From: Gammaproteobacteria bacterium
GTDB lineage: Bacteria > Pseudomonadota > Gammaproteobacteria > JAABTG01
Length of the DNA stretch: 64,000 nucleotides
Direction of reading: 5' to 3'
Assembly (NCBI GenBank): GCA_017999615.1
Contig: JAGNLM010000005.1
Span: 62,001-126,000, forward strand
Of the stretch, positions 1 to 9,607 are shown piece after piece; position 1 is the stretch's first letter; every line of letters begins with the position of its first letter. A program made the translations under genes and the position numbers. The notes under the pieces are model-generated. The model had not been told where the DNA came from, did no database searches, and saw nothing but the letters and a program-made list of their open reading frames with translations.

Positions 1-313
1 TCTCGGCCCGGGCCCGGCAGTGGACCGATGGCGGGTCGTCGTGGGGCTCGAGGTCGAGCTCGACCCGGGTGAGGGCGATGGGGTGGCAGAGTGGGACGAG
101 GTCGGCGGTCCGCTTGGAGGCCATGATCCCCGCCACCCGGGCCACGCCGAGCACGTCGCCCTTCTTGTGGCCGCCCTCGACGATGAGGCGCAGGGTGGCG
201 GGAGCCATCCGGATGGTGCCCTCGGCGACGGCGACTCGGTGGGTCGCAGGCTTGGGGCCGACGTCGACCATGTGGGCCTCGCCCGCGTCGTTGAAATGGG
301 TCAGCTCGCGCAT
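1..313 (-). CDS. moaC: Cyclic pyranopterin monophosphate synthase MoaC (partial, C-terminus outside window)
   Basis: MoaC converts 3',8-cyclo-7,8-dihydro-GTP to cyclic pyranopterin monophosphate, an early step of molybdenum cofactor synthesis in the cytoplasm. About 104 of the usual 160 or so residues are visible. The N-terminus reads MRELTHF...GEAHMVDVG, as in the family; further on come a [20 protein letters not shown] stretch and the LVPLCHPI segment that contributes to the active site. I chose ATG 313 because it gives the standard family N-terminus and has AAGG about 9 bases upstream; ATG 319 is an in-frame alternative. The gene runs off the left edge. It is divergent from moaD-moaE, with about 75 bp between the starts. 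Identification is firm. Confidence 0.93.
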   Translation of the reverse strand, partial: MRELTHFNDAGEAHMVDVGPKPATHRVAVAEGTIRMAPATLRLIVEGGHKKGDVLGVARVAGIMASKRTADLVPLCHPIALTRVELDLEPHDDPPSVHCRARAE

Positions 314-388
314 ACTCATGTGCCTTGCGGTGCGGGGCATACTGGACACCCCGGGGGGCAGCCCTCGGCGGGGCGGGAGGAGGTGAGG

Positions 389-619
389 GTGGCGATCACG
401 GTACGGTACTTTGCCAGCCTGAAGGAACGGATGGGAAGGGCCGGGGACTCCCTCGGGCCGGGGACCGTCGGCACGGTGCGGGAGGTCTGGGAGCAGGTCG
501 GCGGCGGGCCCCTGCCGCCCCACACGCTCGTGGCGGTCAACCTGGAGTACGTCGACCTCTCGCACCCGGTGCGCGACGGCGACGAGGTGGCCTTCTTCCC
601 GCCCGTCACGGGGGGCTGA
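389..619 (+). CDS. moaD: Molybdopterin synthase sulfur carrier subunit MoaD
   Basis: Small ubiquitin-fold sulfur carrier (76 residues, usual length about 80). Its C-terminal Gly-Gly is adenylated and thiocarboxylated, then donates sulfur to precursor Z in complex with MoaE. The sequence starts [16 protein letters not shown] and ends FFPPVTGG, with the obligatory GG terminus. GTG 389 is chosen because an AGGAGG sits about five bases upstream; GTG 383 is in frame but too close to that site. The frame is open further upstream, but that part is antisense to moaC and is not a gene. moaE follows after 4 bases, so the two subunits are probably translated together. Confidence 0.92.
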   Translation: MAITVRYFASLKERMGRAGDSLGPGTVGTVREVWEQVGGGPLPPHTLVAVNLEYVDLSHPVRDGDEVAFFPPVTGG

Positions 620-623
620 GGCC

Positions 624-1064
624 ATGCGGGTAGAGATTCGACCCACGCCCTTCGACCCCTGGGCCGAGCTCGCGGCCTGGACCTCGCCGGCCGGGGAGGG
701 AGGCGCGGGCAATTCCGGCGCCACGGCGGTGTTCATGGGCACCACCCGCGATTTCAACGGTCCCCATGCCGTGCGGGAGATGACGCTCGAACACTACCCG
801 GGGATGACCGAGCGCTACCTCGAGCGCATCGCGGGGGAGGCCACGGAGCGCTGGGGGCTTCTCGACGTGCTCGTCGTGCACCGGGTGGGACACCTGCTGC
901 CCGGGGACCCCATCGTCCTCGTGGCCGCGCGGTCGGCCCACCGGGGGCCCGCCCTGGATGCCTGCCGCTACCTCATCGAGGAGCTGAAGCATCGGGCGCC
1001 CCTGTGGAAAAAGGAGGTGACCCCCGGGGGCGAACGCTGGGTGGAGAGCAACACGCCCGGGTGA
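624..1064 (+). CDS. moaE: Molybdopterin synthase catalytic subunit MoaE
   Basis: Catalytic subunit (146 residues) of molybdopterin synthase, which inserts two sulfurs from thiocarboxylated MoaD into cyclic pyranopterin monophosphate. Family hallmarks include MGTTRDFN near residue 33, the LEHYPGM segment, the [10 protein letters not shown] stretch and the C-terminal [11 protein letters not shown] containing the conserved catalytic lysine region. It lies four bases after moaD in the same operon. The next gene, glnD, is convergent, 60 bp away, with a GC-rich hairpin between them. Confidence 0.94.
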   Translation: MRVEIRPTPFDPWAELAAWTSPAGEGGAGNSGATAVFMGTTRDFNGPHAVREMTLEHYPGMTERYLERIAGEATERWGLLDVLVVHRVGHLLPGDPIVLVAARSAHRGPALDACRYLIEELKHRAPLWKKEVTPGGERWVESNTPG

Positions 1065-1101
1065 CCGGAGGGGCCGCTGGGGCCCGGGTGGCCCGGGGCG
1101 T

Positions 1102-1118
1102 CGCCCCGCCGCGGGGCG
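1102..1118. terminator. GC-rich hairpin between convergent moaE and glnD
   Basis: A perfect 7-bp stem, CGCCCCG (1102-1108) and CGGGGCG (1112-1118), with a 3-base loop lies between the converging moaE and glnD stops. There is no T-tract on either side, so it is a weak bidirectional terminator candidate rather than a canonical intrinsic terminator. Confidence 0.35.
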
Positions 1119-1124
1119 TGGGGC

Positions 1125-3797
1125 TCAGTCCGCCAGCGCCCTTAGAACGTGGTCCCCCAGGCGCGCGCGCGCCGGCGCCGCGAGGGGCTTGCCGTTCCCG
1201 TCCGTGACGTAGAAGAGGTCCTCGACCCGTTCCCCGAAGGTCGCGATACGGGCGCTGTGCAGGCTCACGCCGCTCTCGCTCAGGGCGACGGCGATCCGCG
1301 CCAGCACGCCCGGCCGGTCGGTGGCCGTCACCTCGACGACGGTGCGTCCGGCGACGTCGTCCCGGTACCGGACCTCGGTGGCCACCGGGAAGTGCCGCAG
1401 GCGGCGGTGCGCCCTGCGGCTCACCGGAGCCGGCGGGCCGGAGATGGCGGCGAGCTCCCGGCGCAGGGTCTCCGAGACCTCGCGCAGGCGCTCCGGGTCC
1501 GTGAGGGGCCCGCCGTTCTCGTCGAGCACGATGAAGGTGTCCAGCACCGTGCCGTTGCGGGAGGTGGCGATCCGGGCGTCCTGGATGTCGAGGCCGAGCC
1601 GGTCCATCACCGTGGTCGCGGTCGCGAAGAGATAGTCCCGGTCGCGGGTGAGGACGAAGACTTCGGTGCCGCCGCGCCGGCTGCGGGGGCTGACCTCGAC
1701 CAGGGGAAAGTCCTCGGGCGAGCTGTAGAGCACCGCTCGCGTGTGGCGCGCGATCTCCTCCGGCGAGTGGCGCAGGAAATAGTCCTCCGGCAGCCCGCCC
1801 CAGAAACGCGCGACGCGCACGTCGGTGCGCCGGAGCTCGGTCAGCCGTCCCCACGCCTCGTCCCTCGCCTCGGCGACGAGCTCGGCCTTGTCCACCGGGT
1901 TTTCGAGCCCACGGCGCAGGGCGCGCAGCGTGGCCTCGTAGAGCTCGAGGAGCAGCGCTGCCTTCCAGCCGTTCCAGACCCTGGGGCTGGTGCCGCGGAT
2001 GTCGGCGACCGTGAGCACGTAGAGGTAGTTCAGGTGGACCTCGTTGCCCACGAGCCGTGCGAAGCGGTCCACGACGGCCGGGTCCGTGATGTCCTCGCGC
2101 CGGGCCGTGCCCGACATCGTCAGGTGGTGACGCACCAGCCAGGCCACCAGGCGCGCGTCGTGGGCGCTCAGGTCGTGGCGCAGGCAGAACTGCAGCGCAT
2201 CCCCCGCGCCGAGCTCGGAGTGGTCCCCGCCGCGCCCCTTGGCGATGTCGTGGAACAGCGCCGCGAGGTAGGCCAGCTCCGGCTTCGGTAGGGCCTTCAT
2301 CGCCTCCACGGCGCGGGGTGTCTCCTCGATGCCCCCCCCGGAGGCGAGGCGGCGGAGGTTGCGCACCACCGCGAGCGTGTGCTCGTCGACCGTGTAGACG
2401 TGGAAGAGGTCGTACTGCATCTGGCCCACGATGGCCCCGAACGCGGGGACGTACCCGGCGAGCACGCCGTAGCGGTGCATGGCGCGCAGGGCGTGGGTCA
2501 CGCCCCGGGGCTGGCGCAGGATCTCGAGGAACAGGCTGCGATTGCGGATGTCGGCGCGGAAGGTGTCGTTGATGAGGTGGCGGTGGTCGCGGATGAGACG
2601 GATGGTGGAGGCGCGCACCCCCCGCAGGCTCGGGTTCTGCTGCAGGACCAGGAACACCTCCAGCAGCGCGAACGGGTAGCGCTCGAAGAGGCGCTCGGCG
2701 GTGGCCTCCACGTACCCGCCGCGCGCACGGAAACGGGAGTTGATCGGCGTGGTCCCGCCCGGCTCGTCGGCCGTCAGGATGGCTTCCCGGAAGAGTTGCA
2801 GCAGCAGCTCCGCGAGGCGGTCGATCTCGCCGATCGCCCGGTAGTAGTCCTTCATAAAGCGCTCCACGCCGAGCTGGTGGCCGTCGTCGCGGTAGCCGAA
2901 GGACTGCGCCAGGGCGCGCTGATGGTCGAACAGCAGGCGGTCCTCGCGCCGCCCGGTCAGGTCGTGCAGGCCGAAGCGCACGCGCCACAGGAAGTCGCGC
3001 GCCTCGATGAGCGTGGCGTGCTCGCTGCGGCTCAGGAACCCGGTGCGGACCAGGTCGCCGAGGTCGTTCGCGCCGAAGTGCCGTTTCAGGACCCAGCCGA
3101 TGAGCTGGACGTCGCGCAGGCCTCCGAGGCCCTCCTTGACGTTCGGTTCCAGGTTGTAGACGGCGTCGTCGAGCCTGGCGTGGCGTCCCTGCTGCTCGGC
3201 GAGCTTTGCGGCGAAGAACTCGGCGCTCGGCCAGACGCGCTCGCGCCCCGTCGCCTCGCGCATCCCCTCGAAGAGCGCCGGCGAGCCGGCGAGGTGGCGC
3301 GCCTCCATCAGGTTCGTGACCACAGTGAGGTCGGCGCGGGCCTCGCGCGCGCAGTCCTCCACGGTGCGCACGCTGTGCCCCACCTCGAGGCCGACGTCCC
3401 AGAGCAGGGTGAGGTAGCGCTCGACCTCGCCCGCGCAACGCTCCCGGCAATCGGGCTCGATCACGACCGTGACGTCGATGTCGGAGGACGGGAAGAGCTC
3501 GCGCCGCCCGTAGCCCCCCACGGCCACCAGCGCCGCCGCCCCGGCGTGGGGACCCAGGACGTGGTCCCACAGGCCCGTCAGGACCTGGTCGGCCAGGTCC
3601 GAGGTCTGGTGCAGCCGCTCGCCCACGGCGAGCCCGGCCTGGTAGCGGAGTTGGATCTCCCGGCGTGCGCCCCTCAGGGCCTCGCGCAGGCCGGCGGCGA
3701 GGCGGGCCGCCGGCAGCGCCGACGCGAGCGCCCGCACGTCGAGGGGGGGGGCGCCGCTGGGGGTGTCGTCGTCGGGGGCGGGCCCGCCCTCGCTCAC
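1125..3797 (-). CDS. glnD: Bifunctional [protein-PII] uridylyltransferase/uridylyl-removing enzyme GlnD
   Basis: Primary nitrogen sensor that uridylylates PII proteins (GlnB/GlnK) when glutamine is low and removes UMP when glutamine is high. The 890 residues match the usual length. Domains in order: nucleotidyltransferase with GGYGRRELFPSSDIDV (Gly-Gly at about 94-95 and the two metal-binding Asp near 106-108); a GlnD central domain; an HD hydrolase domain with LFHDIAKGRGGDHS; and two C-terminal ACT domains (VEVTATDRPGVLARIAVAL marks the second) that bind glutamine. The GTG start at 3797 overlaps the map stop as GTGA, so translation is probably coupled to map. The same frame is open far upstream, but that part is antisense or out of frame to map and is not coding. 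Confidence 0.95.
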   Translation of the reverse strand: MSEGGPAPDDDTPSGAPPLDVRALASALPAARLAAGLREALRGARREIQLRYQAGLAVGERLHQTSDLADQVLTGLWDHVLGPHAGAAALVAVGGYGRRELFPSSDIDVTVVIEPDCRERCAGEVERYLTLLWDVGLEVGHSVRTVEDCAREARADLTVVTNLMEARHLAGSPALFEGMREATGRERVWPSAEFFAAKLAEQQGRHARLDDAVYNLEPNVKEGLGGLRDVQLIGWVLKRHFGANDLGDLVRTGFLSRSEHATLIEARDFLWRVRFGLHDLTGRREDRLLFDHQRALAQSFGYRDDGHQLGVERFMKDYYRAIGEIDRLAELLLQLFREAILTADEPGGTTPINSRFRARGGYVEATAERLFERYPFALLEVFLVLQQNPSLRGVRASTIRLIRDHRHLINDTFRADIRNRSLFLEILRQPRGVTHALRAMHRYGVLAGYVPAFGAIVGQMQYDLFHVYTVDEHTLAVVRNLRRLASGGGIEETPRAVEAMKALPKPELAYLAALFHDIAKGRGGDHSELGAGDALQFCLRHDLSAHDARLVAWLVRHHLTMSGTARREDITDPAVVDRFARLVGNEVHLNYLYVLTVADIRGTSPRVWNGWKAALLLELYEATLRALRRGLENPVDKAELVAEARDEAWGRLTELRRTDVRVARFWGGLPEDYFLRHSPEEIARHTRAVLYSSPEDFPLVEVSPRSRRGGTEVFVLTRDRDYLFATATTVMDRLGLDIQDARIATSRNGTVLDTFIVLDENGGPLTDPERLREVSETLRRELAAISGPPAPVSRRAHRRLRHFPVATEVRYRDDVAGRTVVEVTATDRPGVLARIAVALSESGVSLHSARIATFGERVEDLFYVTDGNGKPLAAPARARLGDHVLRALAD

Positions 3798-4561
3798 AGG
3801 CTCTCGTCCGAGCGCAGCGTGAGCACCTCGCAGCCCTCGGGGGTGACCACCACCGTGTGCTCCCACTGGGCCGAGAGGCTGTGGTCCTTGGTGACGACCG
3901 TCCAACCGTCGGGCAGCACCTTCACCTGGCGTTTGCCCGCGTTCAGCATGGGCTCGATCGTGAACGTCATGCCGGACTGCAGTACGAGGGAGGACTTCGG
4001 GTCGTCGTAGTGCAGCACCTGCGGGTCCTCGTGGAACTCCCGGCCGATCCCGTGCCCGCAGTACTCGCGCACGACGCTGCAGCCGTTCGCCTCCGCGTGG
4101 CGCTGGATCACCCGTCCGATCGAGCGTAGGGACGCGCCGGGGCGGACCTGGGCGAGGCCGAGAAGCAGGCACTCCCGGCTCACCTGGGAGACCCTGCGGG
4201 CCTGCACGGAGACGTCGCCGATGAGGAACATCTGGCTCGTGTCCCCGTAGTAGCCGTCCTTGATGACGGTCACGTCGATGTTGACGATGTCCCCGCCGCG
4301 CAGCACGCGCTCGCCGGGGATGCCGTGGCAGACCTGCTGGTTCACCGAGGTGCAGATCGACTTCGGGAACCCGTGGTAGTTGAGCGGCGCCGGCACGGCG
4401 CCCTGCACCCTCACGATGTGGTCGTGGCAGACCCGGTCGAGCTCGGCCGTGGTGACGCCCGCCTGGACGTGGGGCGCCACGACCTCGAGCACCTCGGCGG
4501 CGAGGCGCCCGGCGACGCGCATCTTCTGGATCTCCTCGGGGGTCTTGATCGTGACGGCCAT
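3794..4561 (-). CDS. map: Type I methionine aminopeptidase
   Basis: Removes the initiator methionine from nascent proteins (255 residues). The N-terminus MAVTIKTPEEIQKMRVAGRLAAEVLE is typical of the bacterial type I enzyme without an N-terminal extension. Metal-ligand regions are visible: NIDVTVIKDGYYGDTSQMF (two Asp), GHGIGREFHEDPQVLHY (His), FTIEPML (Glu) and QWEHTVVVT (Glu). ATG 4561 is chosen by homology; the upstream ATG at 4666 lies in the promoter region. The gene is divergent from rpsB, as in enterobacteria, and is followed by glnD with a 4-base overlap. Confidence 0.96.
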   Translation of the reverse strand: MAVTIKTPEEIQKMRVAGRLAAEVLEVVAPHVQAGVTTAELDRVCHDHIVRVQGAVPAPLNYHGFPKSICTSVNQQVCHGIPGERVLRGGDIVNIDVTVIKDGYYGDTSQMFLIGDVSVQARRVSQVSRECLLLGLAQVRPGASLRSIGRVIQRHAEANGCSVVREYCGHGIGREFHEDPQVLHYDDPKSSLVLQSGMTFTIEPMLNAGKRQVKVLPDGWTVVTKDHSLSAQWEHTVVVTPEGCEVLTLRSDESL

Positions 4562-4595
4562 GGGTCTCGGGTCTCGGGCTGGCGCGGCAGGCCGA

Positions 4596-4625
4596 TTGTC
4601 GCCACAAGGGGCGCTATGGTATAAA
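4596..4625 (+). promoter_or_regulatory. Putative sigma-70 promoter of the rpsB-tsf operon
   Basis: TTGTCG (4596-4601), an 18-base spacer and TATAAA (4620-4625) lie on the plus strand in the 228-bp divergent region between map and rpsB. The -10 element is one base from consensus. It would leave a 5' leader of roughly 155-160 bases before the rpsB ATG. In other bacteria the rpsB leader is the site of S2 autoregulation; I could not resolve a specific S2-binding fold here. Confidence 0.45.
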
Positions 4626-4789
4626 CCGGCGCCCCGTAAAGGCAAACCGAGGCCCGGGCTCGGCATCGAGCAGCGGGCCGAAACGACTCACACGTGCCGT
4701 CACGTGCGCCGGGGTGCCCCGTGGCTCAAAGCCCGGGGTTGGCGCGCGGGGCGCGTGGAGGCTCAACCCGACCCGCGAGGACGAATCCG

Positions 4790-5644
4790 ATGGCAGCAGT
4801 GACGATGCGCGACATGCTGGAGGCCGGCGTGCACTTCGGCCACCAGACCCGGTTCTGGAACCCCAAGATGGCGCCCTTCATCTTCGGCGACCGCAACCGG
4901 ATCCACATCATCAATCTCGAGAAGTCCCTTCCTCTCTACCTCGACGCCGTGAACTTCTGCGGCCGCATGGCCGCGAACAACGGCATGATCCTGTTCGTCG
5001 GCACCAAGCGCTCGGCCCAGGACGCGGTGCGCGAGGCGGCGCAGCGCTGCGGCATGCCCTTCGTGAACCGGCGCTGGCTCGGCGGCATGCTCACGAACTT
5101 CAAGACCGTCAAGCAGTCCATCGCCCGGCTGAAGGAGCTGTCGGCGATGATGGAAGACGGCAGCGTGGACCGCGTGAACAAGAAGGAAGGCCTGCTGCTG
5201 CGGCGCGAGCTGCAGAAGCTCGAGGCCAGCCTCGGCGGAATCAAGGACATGGGCGGGCTCCCCGACGCGCTGTTCGTGATCGACGTGGGGTTCGAGAAGA
5301 TTGCCATCAGCGAAGCCGCCAAGCTCGGGATCCCGGTGGTGGGCGTGGTGGATACCAACAACAGCCCGGACGGCGTGGACTACGTCATTCCCGGCAACGA
5401 CGACGCGATTCGCTCGATCCAGCTCTACGTGGGCGGCGTCGCCGACGCCATCATCGACGGGCGCGATCGGGCCCAGGCCGTTCTGACGGGCAAGCCCGAG
5501 GAGGCGGACGAGGGCTCCGCGCGGCGGCCGGCCCGGCGCCGCCCGGCGGCGGCACGCCCGCCCGTGCGCGGCGCGGCAGGAGACGCGGCGGAGCCGGATT
5601 CGGCTGCCGACGACTTGGCCGCGGAAGCCGCCGCAGGGGGTTGA
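4790..5644 (+). CDS. rpsB: 30S ribosomal protein S2
   Basis: Structural protein of the small ribosomal subunit, 284 residues against about 240 in E. coli. The start [20 protein letters not shown] and motifs such as [12 protein letters not shown] and [19 protein letters not shown] are diagnostic. The extra length is a low-complexity C-terminal tail of about 45 residues rich in Ala, Arg and Pro (from about residue 238), probably disordered and variable between species. ATG 4790 follows a GAGGACG ribosome-binding site. It begins the rpsB-tsf-pyrH-frr run; a 9-bp hairpin separates it from tsf. Confidence 0.97.
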   Translation: MAAVTMRDMLEAGVHFGHQTRFWNPKMAPFIFGDRNRIHIINLEKSLPLYLDAVNFCGRMAANNGMILFVGTKRSAQDAVREAAQRCGMPFVNRRWLGGMLTNFKTVKQSIARLKELSAMMEDGSVDRVNKKEGLLLRRELQKLEASLGGIKDMGGLPDALFVIDVGFEKIAISEAAKLGIPVVGVVDTNNSPDGVDYVIPGNDDAIRSIQLYVGGVADAIIDGRDRAQAVLTGKPEEADEGSARRPARRRPAAARPPVRGAAGDAAEPDSAADDLAAEAAAGG

Positions 5645-5691
5645 CGGACGCCCGGGGGCTCCGAGGGGCCTGCCGGGTCGGATTCCACGTC

Positions 5692-5713
5692 CGCGGGAGG
5701 ACCCCCTCCCGCG
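5692..5713 (+). terminator. Hairpin in the rpsB-tsf spacer (attenuator or RNA-processing site)
   Basis: A perfect 9-bp stem, CGCGGGAGG (5692-5700) pairing with CCTCCCGCG (5705-5713) around a 4-base loop, lies in the 90-bp rpsB-tsf gap. No U-tract follows, so it is more likely a partial attenuator or transcript-stabilising/processing hairpin that sets S2:EF-Ts stoichiometry than a full terminator. Confidence 0.5.
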
Positions 5714-5734
5714 CGGATAGCGAGGCCTGTTCCT

Positions 5735-6619
5735 ATGGAAATCAACGCAGCACTCGTGCGCGAGCTGCGCGAGCGGACCGGCGCCGGCATGATGGACTGC
5801 AAGAAGGCGCTGGTGGAGGCGAAGGGCGACATCGAGGCCGCCGTGGAGTTGATGCGCAAGTCCGGTGCGGCAAAGGCGGACAAGCGCGCCGGCCGGGTCG
5901 CGGCCGAGGGTGTGGTGACCCTCGAGACGTCGCCGGGCGGCGCTGCCGTTGCGATGGTCGAGGTCAACAGTGAGACCGACTTCGTCGCCAAGGGCGACGA
6001 GTTCCAGACGTTCGCCCAGGAGGTGGCCGCCGCGGCGCTCGCGGCCGCGCCCGCGGACGTGGACGCCCTGGGCGCGGTGGCGTTGCCGGGGCGCAGCGGG
6101 CTCACCGTGGAGGAACGCCGGCGCGAGCTCATCGCCAAGATCGGCGAGAACATGAACGTGCGCCGCGTCTATTGGCGTGAGGGTGGGGCGGGGGTGCTCG
6201 GTGTCTACCGGCACGGAACCCGGATCGGGGTCGTCGTGCACCTGGAAGGCGGTGACGCCGCGCTCGCGAAGGACATCGCCATGCACGTGGCGGCCAGCCG
6301 CCCGGTGGCGATCGACGCCGCGGGGCTGCCGGCGGAGCTGGTCGCCAAGGAGCGGGAGATCTACCTCGCCCAGGCCCAGGAGAGCGGAAAGCCCGCGGAC
6401 ATCGTCCAGAAGATGGTCGAGGGGCGGGTCAAGAAGTTCATGCAGGAGGTGACGCTCCTCGGTCAGCCGTTCGTCAAGGACCCCGAGACGACCGTCGCCC
6501 AACTCCTGGCCAAGCACAAGGCGCGGGTGCTCGCCTTCGAGCGTTTTGCCGTCGGCGAGGGCCTGGAGAAGAAGTCGGGCAACTTCGCGGAAGAGGTCAT
6601 GGCCCAGGTGGGTCGTTGA
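5735..6619 (+). CDS. tsf: Elongation factor Ts
   Basis: Guanine-nucleotide exchange factor that regenerates EF-Tu-GTP (294 residues, E. coli 283). The N-terminal UBA-like module contains [17 protein letters not shown], followed by [20 protein letters not shown]. The core domain has [17 protein letters not shown], including the conserved TDFV segment that contacts EF-Tu, and the C-terminal module is [15 protein letters not shown]. It lies 90 bp downstream of rpsB and 31 bp upstream of pyrH in the same direction. Confidence 0.97.
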   Translation: MEINAALVRELRERTGAGMMDCKKALVEAKGDIEAAVELMRKSGAAKADKRAGRVAAEGVVTLETSPGGAAVAMVEVNSETDFVAKGDEFQTFAQEVAAAALAAAPADVDALGAVALPGRSGLTVEERRRELIAKIGENMNVRRVYWREGGAGVLGVYRHGTRIGVVVHLEGGDAALAKDIAMHVAASRPVAIDAAGLPAELVAKEREIYLAQAQESGKPADIVQKMVEGRVKKFMQEVTLLGQPFVKDPETTVAQLLAKHKARVLAFERFAVGEGLEKKSGNFAEEVMAQVGR

Positions 6620-6650
6620 CGCGCCCCGGCCCCTGCGAGGACGGAGCGTG

Positions 6651-7406
6651 ATGGAAGCGAAGATGGAGCAGGGGACGGGTTCCACGGCCTATCGCCGGAT
6701 TCTGGTCAAGCTGAGCGGCGAGGCGCTGATGGGCGAGGGGGAGTGGGGGATCGACCCGCTCGTCCTCGCCCGCGTGGCGCGGGCGGTGGGGGAGGTCCGG
6801 GCGGCGGGCGTCGAAGTGGCCCTGGTGATCGGCGGGGGCAACATCTTCCGGGGTGCGGCGTTGGCGGCCTCGGGGCTCGACCGGGTCACGAGCGACCACA
6901 TGGGCATGCTGGCCACGGTCATCAACGCCCTCGCCCTGCAGGACTCGCTCGAGCGCACCGGTCTGTTCGTGCGCGTGATGTCCGCCATCCGGATCCAGGA
7001 GGTCTGCGAGGACTACATCCGGCGCCGGGCGGTACGCCACCTGGAGAAGGGGCGGGTGGTGGTCTTCGCCGCGGGGACCGGCAACCCGTTCTTCACCACC
7101 GACTCCGCGGCCGCCCTGCGCGCGGTCGAGGTGAACGCGGACCTCATGATCAAGGCGACCAAGGTCGACGGGGTGTTCTCCGACGACCCGGTTCGCAATC
7201 CCTCGGCCCAGCGGTACGATTGGCTCGGATACGACGAGGTGATCGAGCGCAAGCTCAAGGTGATGGACGCCACCGCCGTCGTCCTCTGCCGTGACCACGG
7301 CCTGCCGTTGCGGGTGGTGGACATGAACCAGCCCGGTGTGCTGATGCGTGTCGTCTCCGGGGAGCCGGTGGGGACCCTGGTGAGCGCGACACGCCCCGGC
7401 GCCTGA
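6651..7406 (+). CDS. pyrH: UMP kinase
   Basis: Phosphorylates UMP to UDP with ATP; bacterial-type amino-acid-kinase fold, normally hexameric and regulated by GTP and UTP. 251 residues. Motifs: [16 protein letters not shown] near the start, [10 protein letters not shown] (phosphate-binding glycine loop), [15 protein letters not shown], and [20 protein letters not shown] 6651 is chosen because it has GGACGGAG just upstream; ATG 6663 is possible. It lies between tsf and frr, the conserved order in proteobacteria. Confidence 0.96.
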   Translation: MEAKMEQGTGSTAYRRILVKLSGEALMGEGEWGIDPLVLARVARAVGEVRAAGVEVALVIGGGNIFRGAALAASGLDRVTSDHMGMLATVINALALQDSLERTGLFVRVMSAIRIQEVCEDYIRRRAVRHLEKGRVVVFAAGTGNPFFTTDSAAALRAVEVNADLMIKATKVDGVFSDDPVRNPSAQRYDWLGYDEVIERKLKVMDATAVVLCRDHGLPLRVVDMNQPGVLMRVVSGEPVGTLVSATRPGA

Positions 7407-7424
7407 GTACGTGGAGAGAGTTCC

Positions 7425-7985
7425 ATGACGATCAACGACGTCACCACCGATGCCAAGACCCGGATGACGCGGAGCATCGACGCCCTGCGCCAGGAGCTGA
7501 GCAAGGTCCGCACGGGGCGGGCACACCCGAGCCTGCTGGACCACGTCCGGGTCTCCTACTACGGGTCCGACATGCCCCTCAACCAGGTGGCGAACGTGTC
7601 GGTCCAGGATGCCCGGACCCTGGGGGTCTCGCCGTACGACAAGGGGATGGTCAGCGCGGTCGAGAAGGCCATCCGGGACTCGGACCTGGGACTCAACCCG
7701 GTCACCGCGGGGACCCTCATCCGGGTTCCGTTGCCGGCCCTGACCGAGGAACGTCGCCGGGACCTGATCAAGGTCGTACGCCACGAGGCCGAGGCGGCTC
7801 GGGTCGCGGTGCGCAACGTCCGCCGGGAGGCCAACCACGCGCTGAAGGAGCTCGTCAAGGAGAAGCTGGTCTCCGAGGACCAGGAGCGGCGGGCCGAGGA
7901 AGAGGTCCAGAAGCTGACCGACCGGTTCATCGCAGAGGTCGACAAGGTCCTGCAGGCGAAGGAATCGGACCTGATGGAAATCTGA
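7425..7985 (+). CDS. frr: Ribosome recycling factor
   Basis: Splits the post-termination ribosome together with EF-G. 186 residues, matching the family's 185. Typical segments are [15 protein letters not shown], the [23 protein letters not shown] stretch (shown here only as a landmark) and the C-terminal helical bundle ending [15 protein letters not shown]. It lies 18 bp after pyrH and 14 bp before uppS, in the usual operon. Confidence 0.97.
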   Translation: MTINDVTTDAKTRMTRSIDALRQELSKVRTGRAHPSLLDHVRVSYYGSDMPLNQVANVSVQDARTLGVSPYDKGMVSAVEKAIRDSDLGLNPVTAGTLIRVPLPALTEERRRDLIKVVRHEAEAARVAVRNVRREANHALKELVKEKLVSEDQERRAEEEVQKLTDRFIAEVDKVLQAKESDLMEI

Positions 7986-7999
7986 GGTCGGGCCCCGCC

Positions 8000-8767
8000 A
8001 TGCCAGTCGTCGAGCAGACCGCCCGGCGCGAGAAGCGGGTTCCGAGGCACGTCGCCATCATCATGGACGGCAACGGCCGCTGGGCCGAGCGCCGTCACCT
8101 TCCCCGGTTTGCCGGCCACAAGGCCGGCGTGGATGCCCTGAGGGCCGCGGTCGAGACCGCGGGCCGGCGCGGTGTGAAGGTCCTCACCGTCTTCGCTTTC
8201 AGCAGCGAGAACTGGCGCCGGCCTGAAGAGGAGGTCGGCCTGTTGATGGGGCTGTTCCTGACCGCGCTCGAGCAGCGGGTGCAGGAGCTCCACGAGAACA
8301 ACGTCCGCGTGCGGGTCGTCGGGGAGCGCACCGCGTTCAACGCGAAGCTCCAGGAGCGTATCGACGAGGCGGAACGCCTGACCCTGGCGAACGATGGGCT
8401 GCAACTGATCATCGCGGCCAATTACGGGGGGCGCTGGGACGTGGTCCAGGCCGCGCGGCGGGTGGCCGAGGAAGTGCATTCCGGCACGCTCACCCCTGGG
8501 CAGGTCGACCTCGAGGCCTTCGCCTCCCACCTCTGCCTCCACGGCGTGCCGGAGCCGGACCTCTTCATCCGGACCGGGGGGGAGCGGCGGATCAGCAACT
8601 TCCTGCTCTGGGACCTCGCCTACACGGAGCTCTATTTCACGGACACGCTCTGGCCCGACTTCGACGCCGAGGCTCTCGACCAGGCCCTCGCCTCTTACGC
8701 GGCCCGCCAGCGGCGGTTCGGGAAGACGGGGAAACAGGCCGAGCAGGGCGAAGGCGAGCACGGCTGA
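8000..8767 (+). CDS. uppS: Isoprenyl transferase (undecaprenyl diphosphate synthase)
   Basis: Cis-prenyltransferase that condenses eight isopentenyl diphosphates onto farnesyl diphosphate, making the C55 lipid carrier for peptidoglycan and LPS sugars. 255 residues. HVAIIMDGNGRWAERR carries the catalytic Asp; GHKAGVDALR, the FAFSSENWRRP segment and RTGGERRISNFLLWD (substrate phosphate-binding Arg residues) are all present. The gene is followed by cdsA after 9 bp, so carrier-lipid and phospholipid precursor synthesis are in one operon. Confidence 0.96.
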   Translation: MPVVEQTARREKRVPRHVAIIMDGNGRWAERRHLPRFAGHKAGVDALRAAVETAGRRGVKVLTVFAFSSENWRRPEEEVGLLMGLFLTALEQRVQELHENNVRVRVVGERTAFNAKLQERIDEAERLTLANDGLQLIIAANYGGRWDVVQAARRVAEEVHSGTLTPGQVDLEAFASHLCLHGVPEPDLFIRTGGERRISNFLLWDLAYTELYFTDTLWPDFDAEALDQALASYAARQRRFGKTGKQAEQGEGEHG

Positions 8768-8776
8768 AGGCCGACG

Positions 8777-9607
8777 GTGAGCGGTCTGAGACAGCGCGTC
8801 CTCACCGCCGTGGTCCTGGGGCTCGGTGCGCTCGCGGCCATCTTCTGGCTTCCGACCCCTGCATTCGCCACCGTCACCGCGGGGGTGGTCCTCGCGGGGG
8901 GCTGGGAGTGGTCGCGGCTCGCCGGCTGGACCGACGCAGCCCACCGCTGGGTCTTCCTGCTCGTGCTCGCTGCGGTCCTCGGGGCGGCGGCACTCCTCGT
9001 GCACCGGGGCGGGCTCGCCCTCGTACTGTTCGCGGGGGCCCTCTGGTGGCTCGCCGCCCTGGGCCTGGTGTTGCGCTACGAGCGATCCGGCACAGGGCTC
9101 CCGGCCTCGGCAGGGCTGCGGGCGCTGGCCGGTCTCCTGACGCTGGTGCCGGCCTGGCTGGCCCTGGTGGCGTTGCACGGGCAGGGGGCGCGGGGACCCG
9201 CGTGGGTCTTCTTCCTGGCCGCCCTGGTGTGGCTCGCGGACATCGGAGCCTACTTCGCGGGACGGCGCTGGGGCCGCCGGCGCCTCGCCGTCCGGGTGAG
9301 CCCGGCGAAGAGCTGGGAAGGGGTCGTTGGCGGCACGCTGGCCGCGCTCGCGTGGACCCTCACCGCCGCCCTCGTGGCGGGGCTGCCGCCCGCGCGGTGG
9401 CCCGCCCTGCTGCTGGTGGCGGCGGGCACCGTGGCCGCGTCGGTGCTGGGTGACCTGACCGAGAGCCTCTTCAAGCGCGAGGCCGGGGTCAAAGACAGCG
9501 GCGACCTGTTGCCGGGCCACGGCGGCGTTCTGGACCGCATCGACAGCCTGACCGCGGCGGCGCCGGTCTTCCTGCTGCTCGTGCACTGGGCCGGGGGGCC
9601 GCCGTGA
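8777..9607 (+). CDS. cdsA: Phosphatidate cytidylyltransferase
   Basis: Integral inner-membrane enzyme that makes CDP-diacylglycerol from phosphatidate and CTP. 276 residues with about eight hydrophobic segments. The C-terminal CDP-DAG synthase signature is visible as [12 protein letters not shown] followed by [33 protein letters not shown] (Asp and Lys residues of the active site). GTG 8777 is the start. Its stop overlaps the dxr start as GTGA (9604-9607), indicating translational coupling. Confidence 0.95.
   Translation: MSGLRQRVLTAVVLGLGALAAIFWLPTPAFATVTAGVVLAGGWEWSRLAGWTDAAHRWVFLLVLAAVLGAAALLVHRGGLALVLFAGALWWLAALGLVLRYERSGTGLPASAGLRALAGLLTLVPAWLALVALHGQGARGPAWVFFLAALVWLADIGAYFAGRRWGRRRLAVRVSPAKSWEGVVGGTLAALAWTLTAALVAGLPPARWPALLLVAAGTVAASVLGDLTESLFKREAGVKDSGDLLPGHGGVLDRIDSLTAAAPVFLLLVHWAGGPP

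Noticed and set aside
20-388. N-terminal extension of moaD
   Set aside because: Antisense to moaC; MoaD homology begins at GTG 389 with a ribosome-binding site.
973-3570. 865-residue minus-strand open frame over glnD
   Set aside because: Out-of-frame shadow of glnD with extreme Arg, Gly and Pro content and no recognisable domain.
3798-4607. Upstream extension of the glnD frame through map
   Set aside because: It reads map DNA in another frame with Arg/Pro/Ala-rich low-complexity sequence. The GTGA junction at 3794-3797 is the sensible start.
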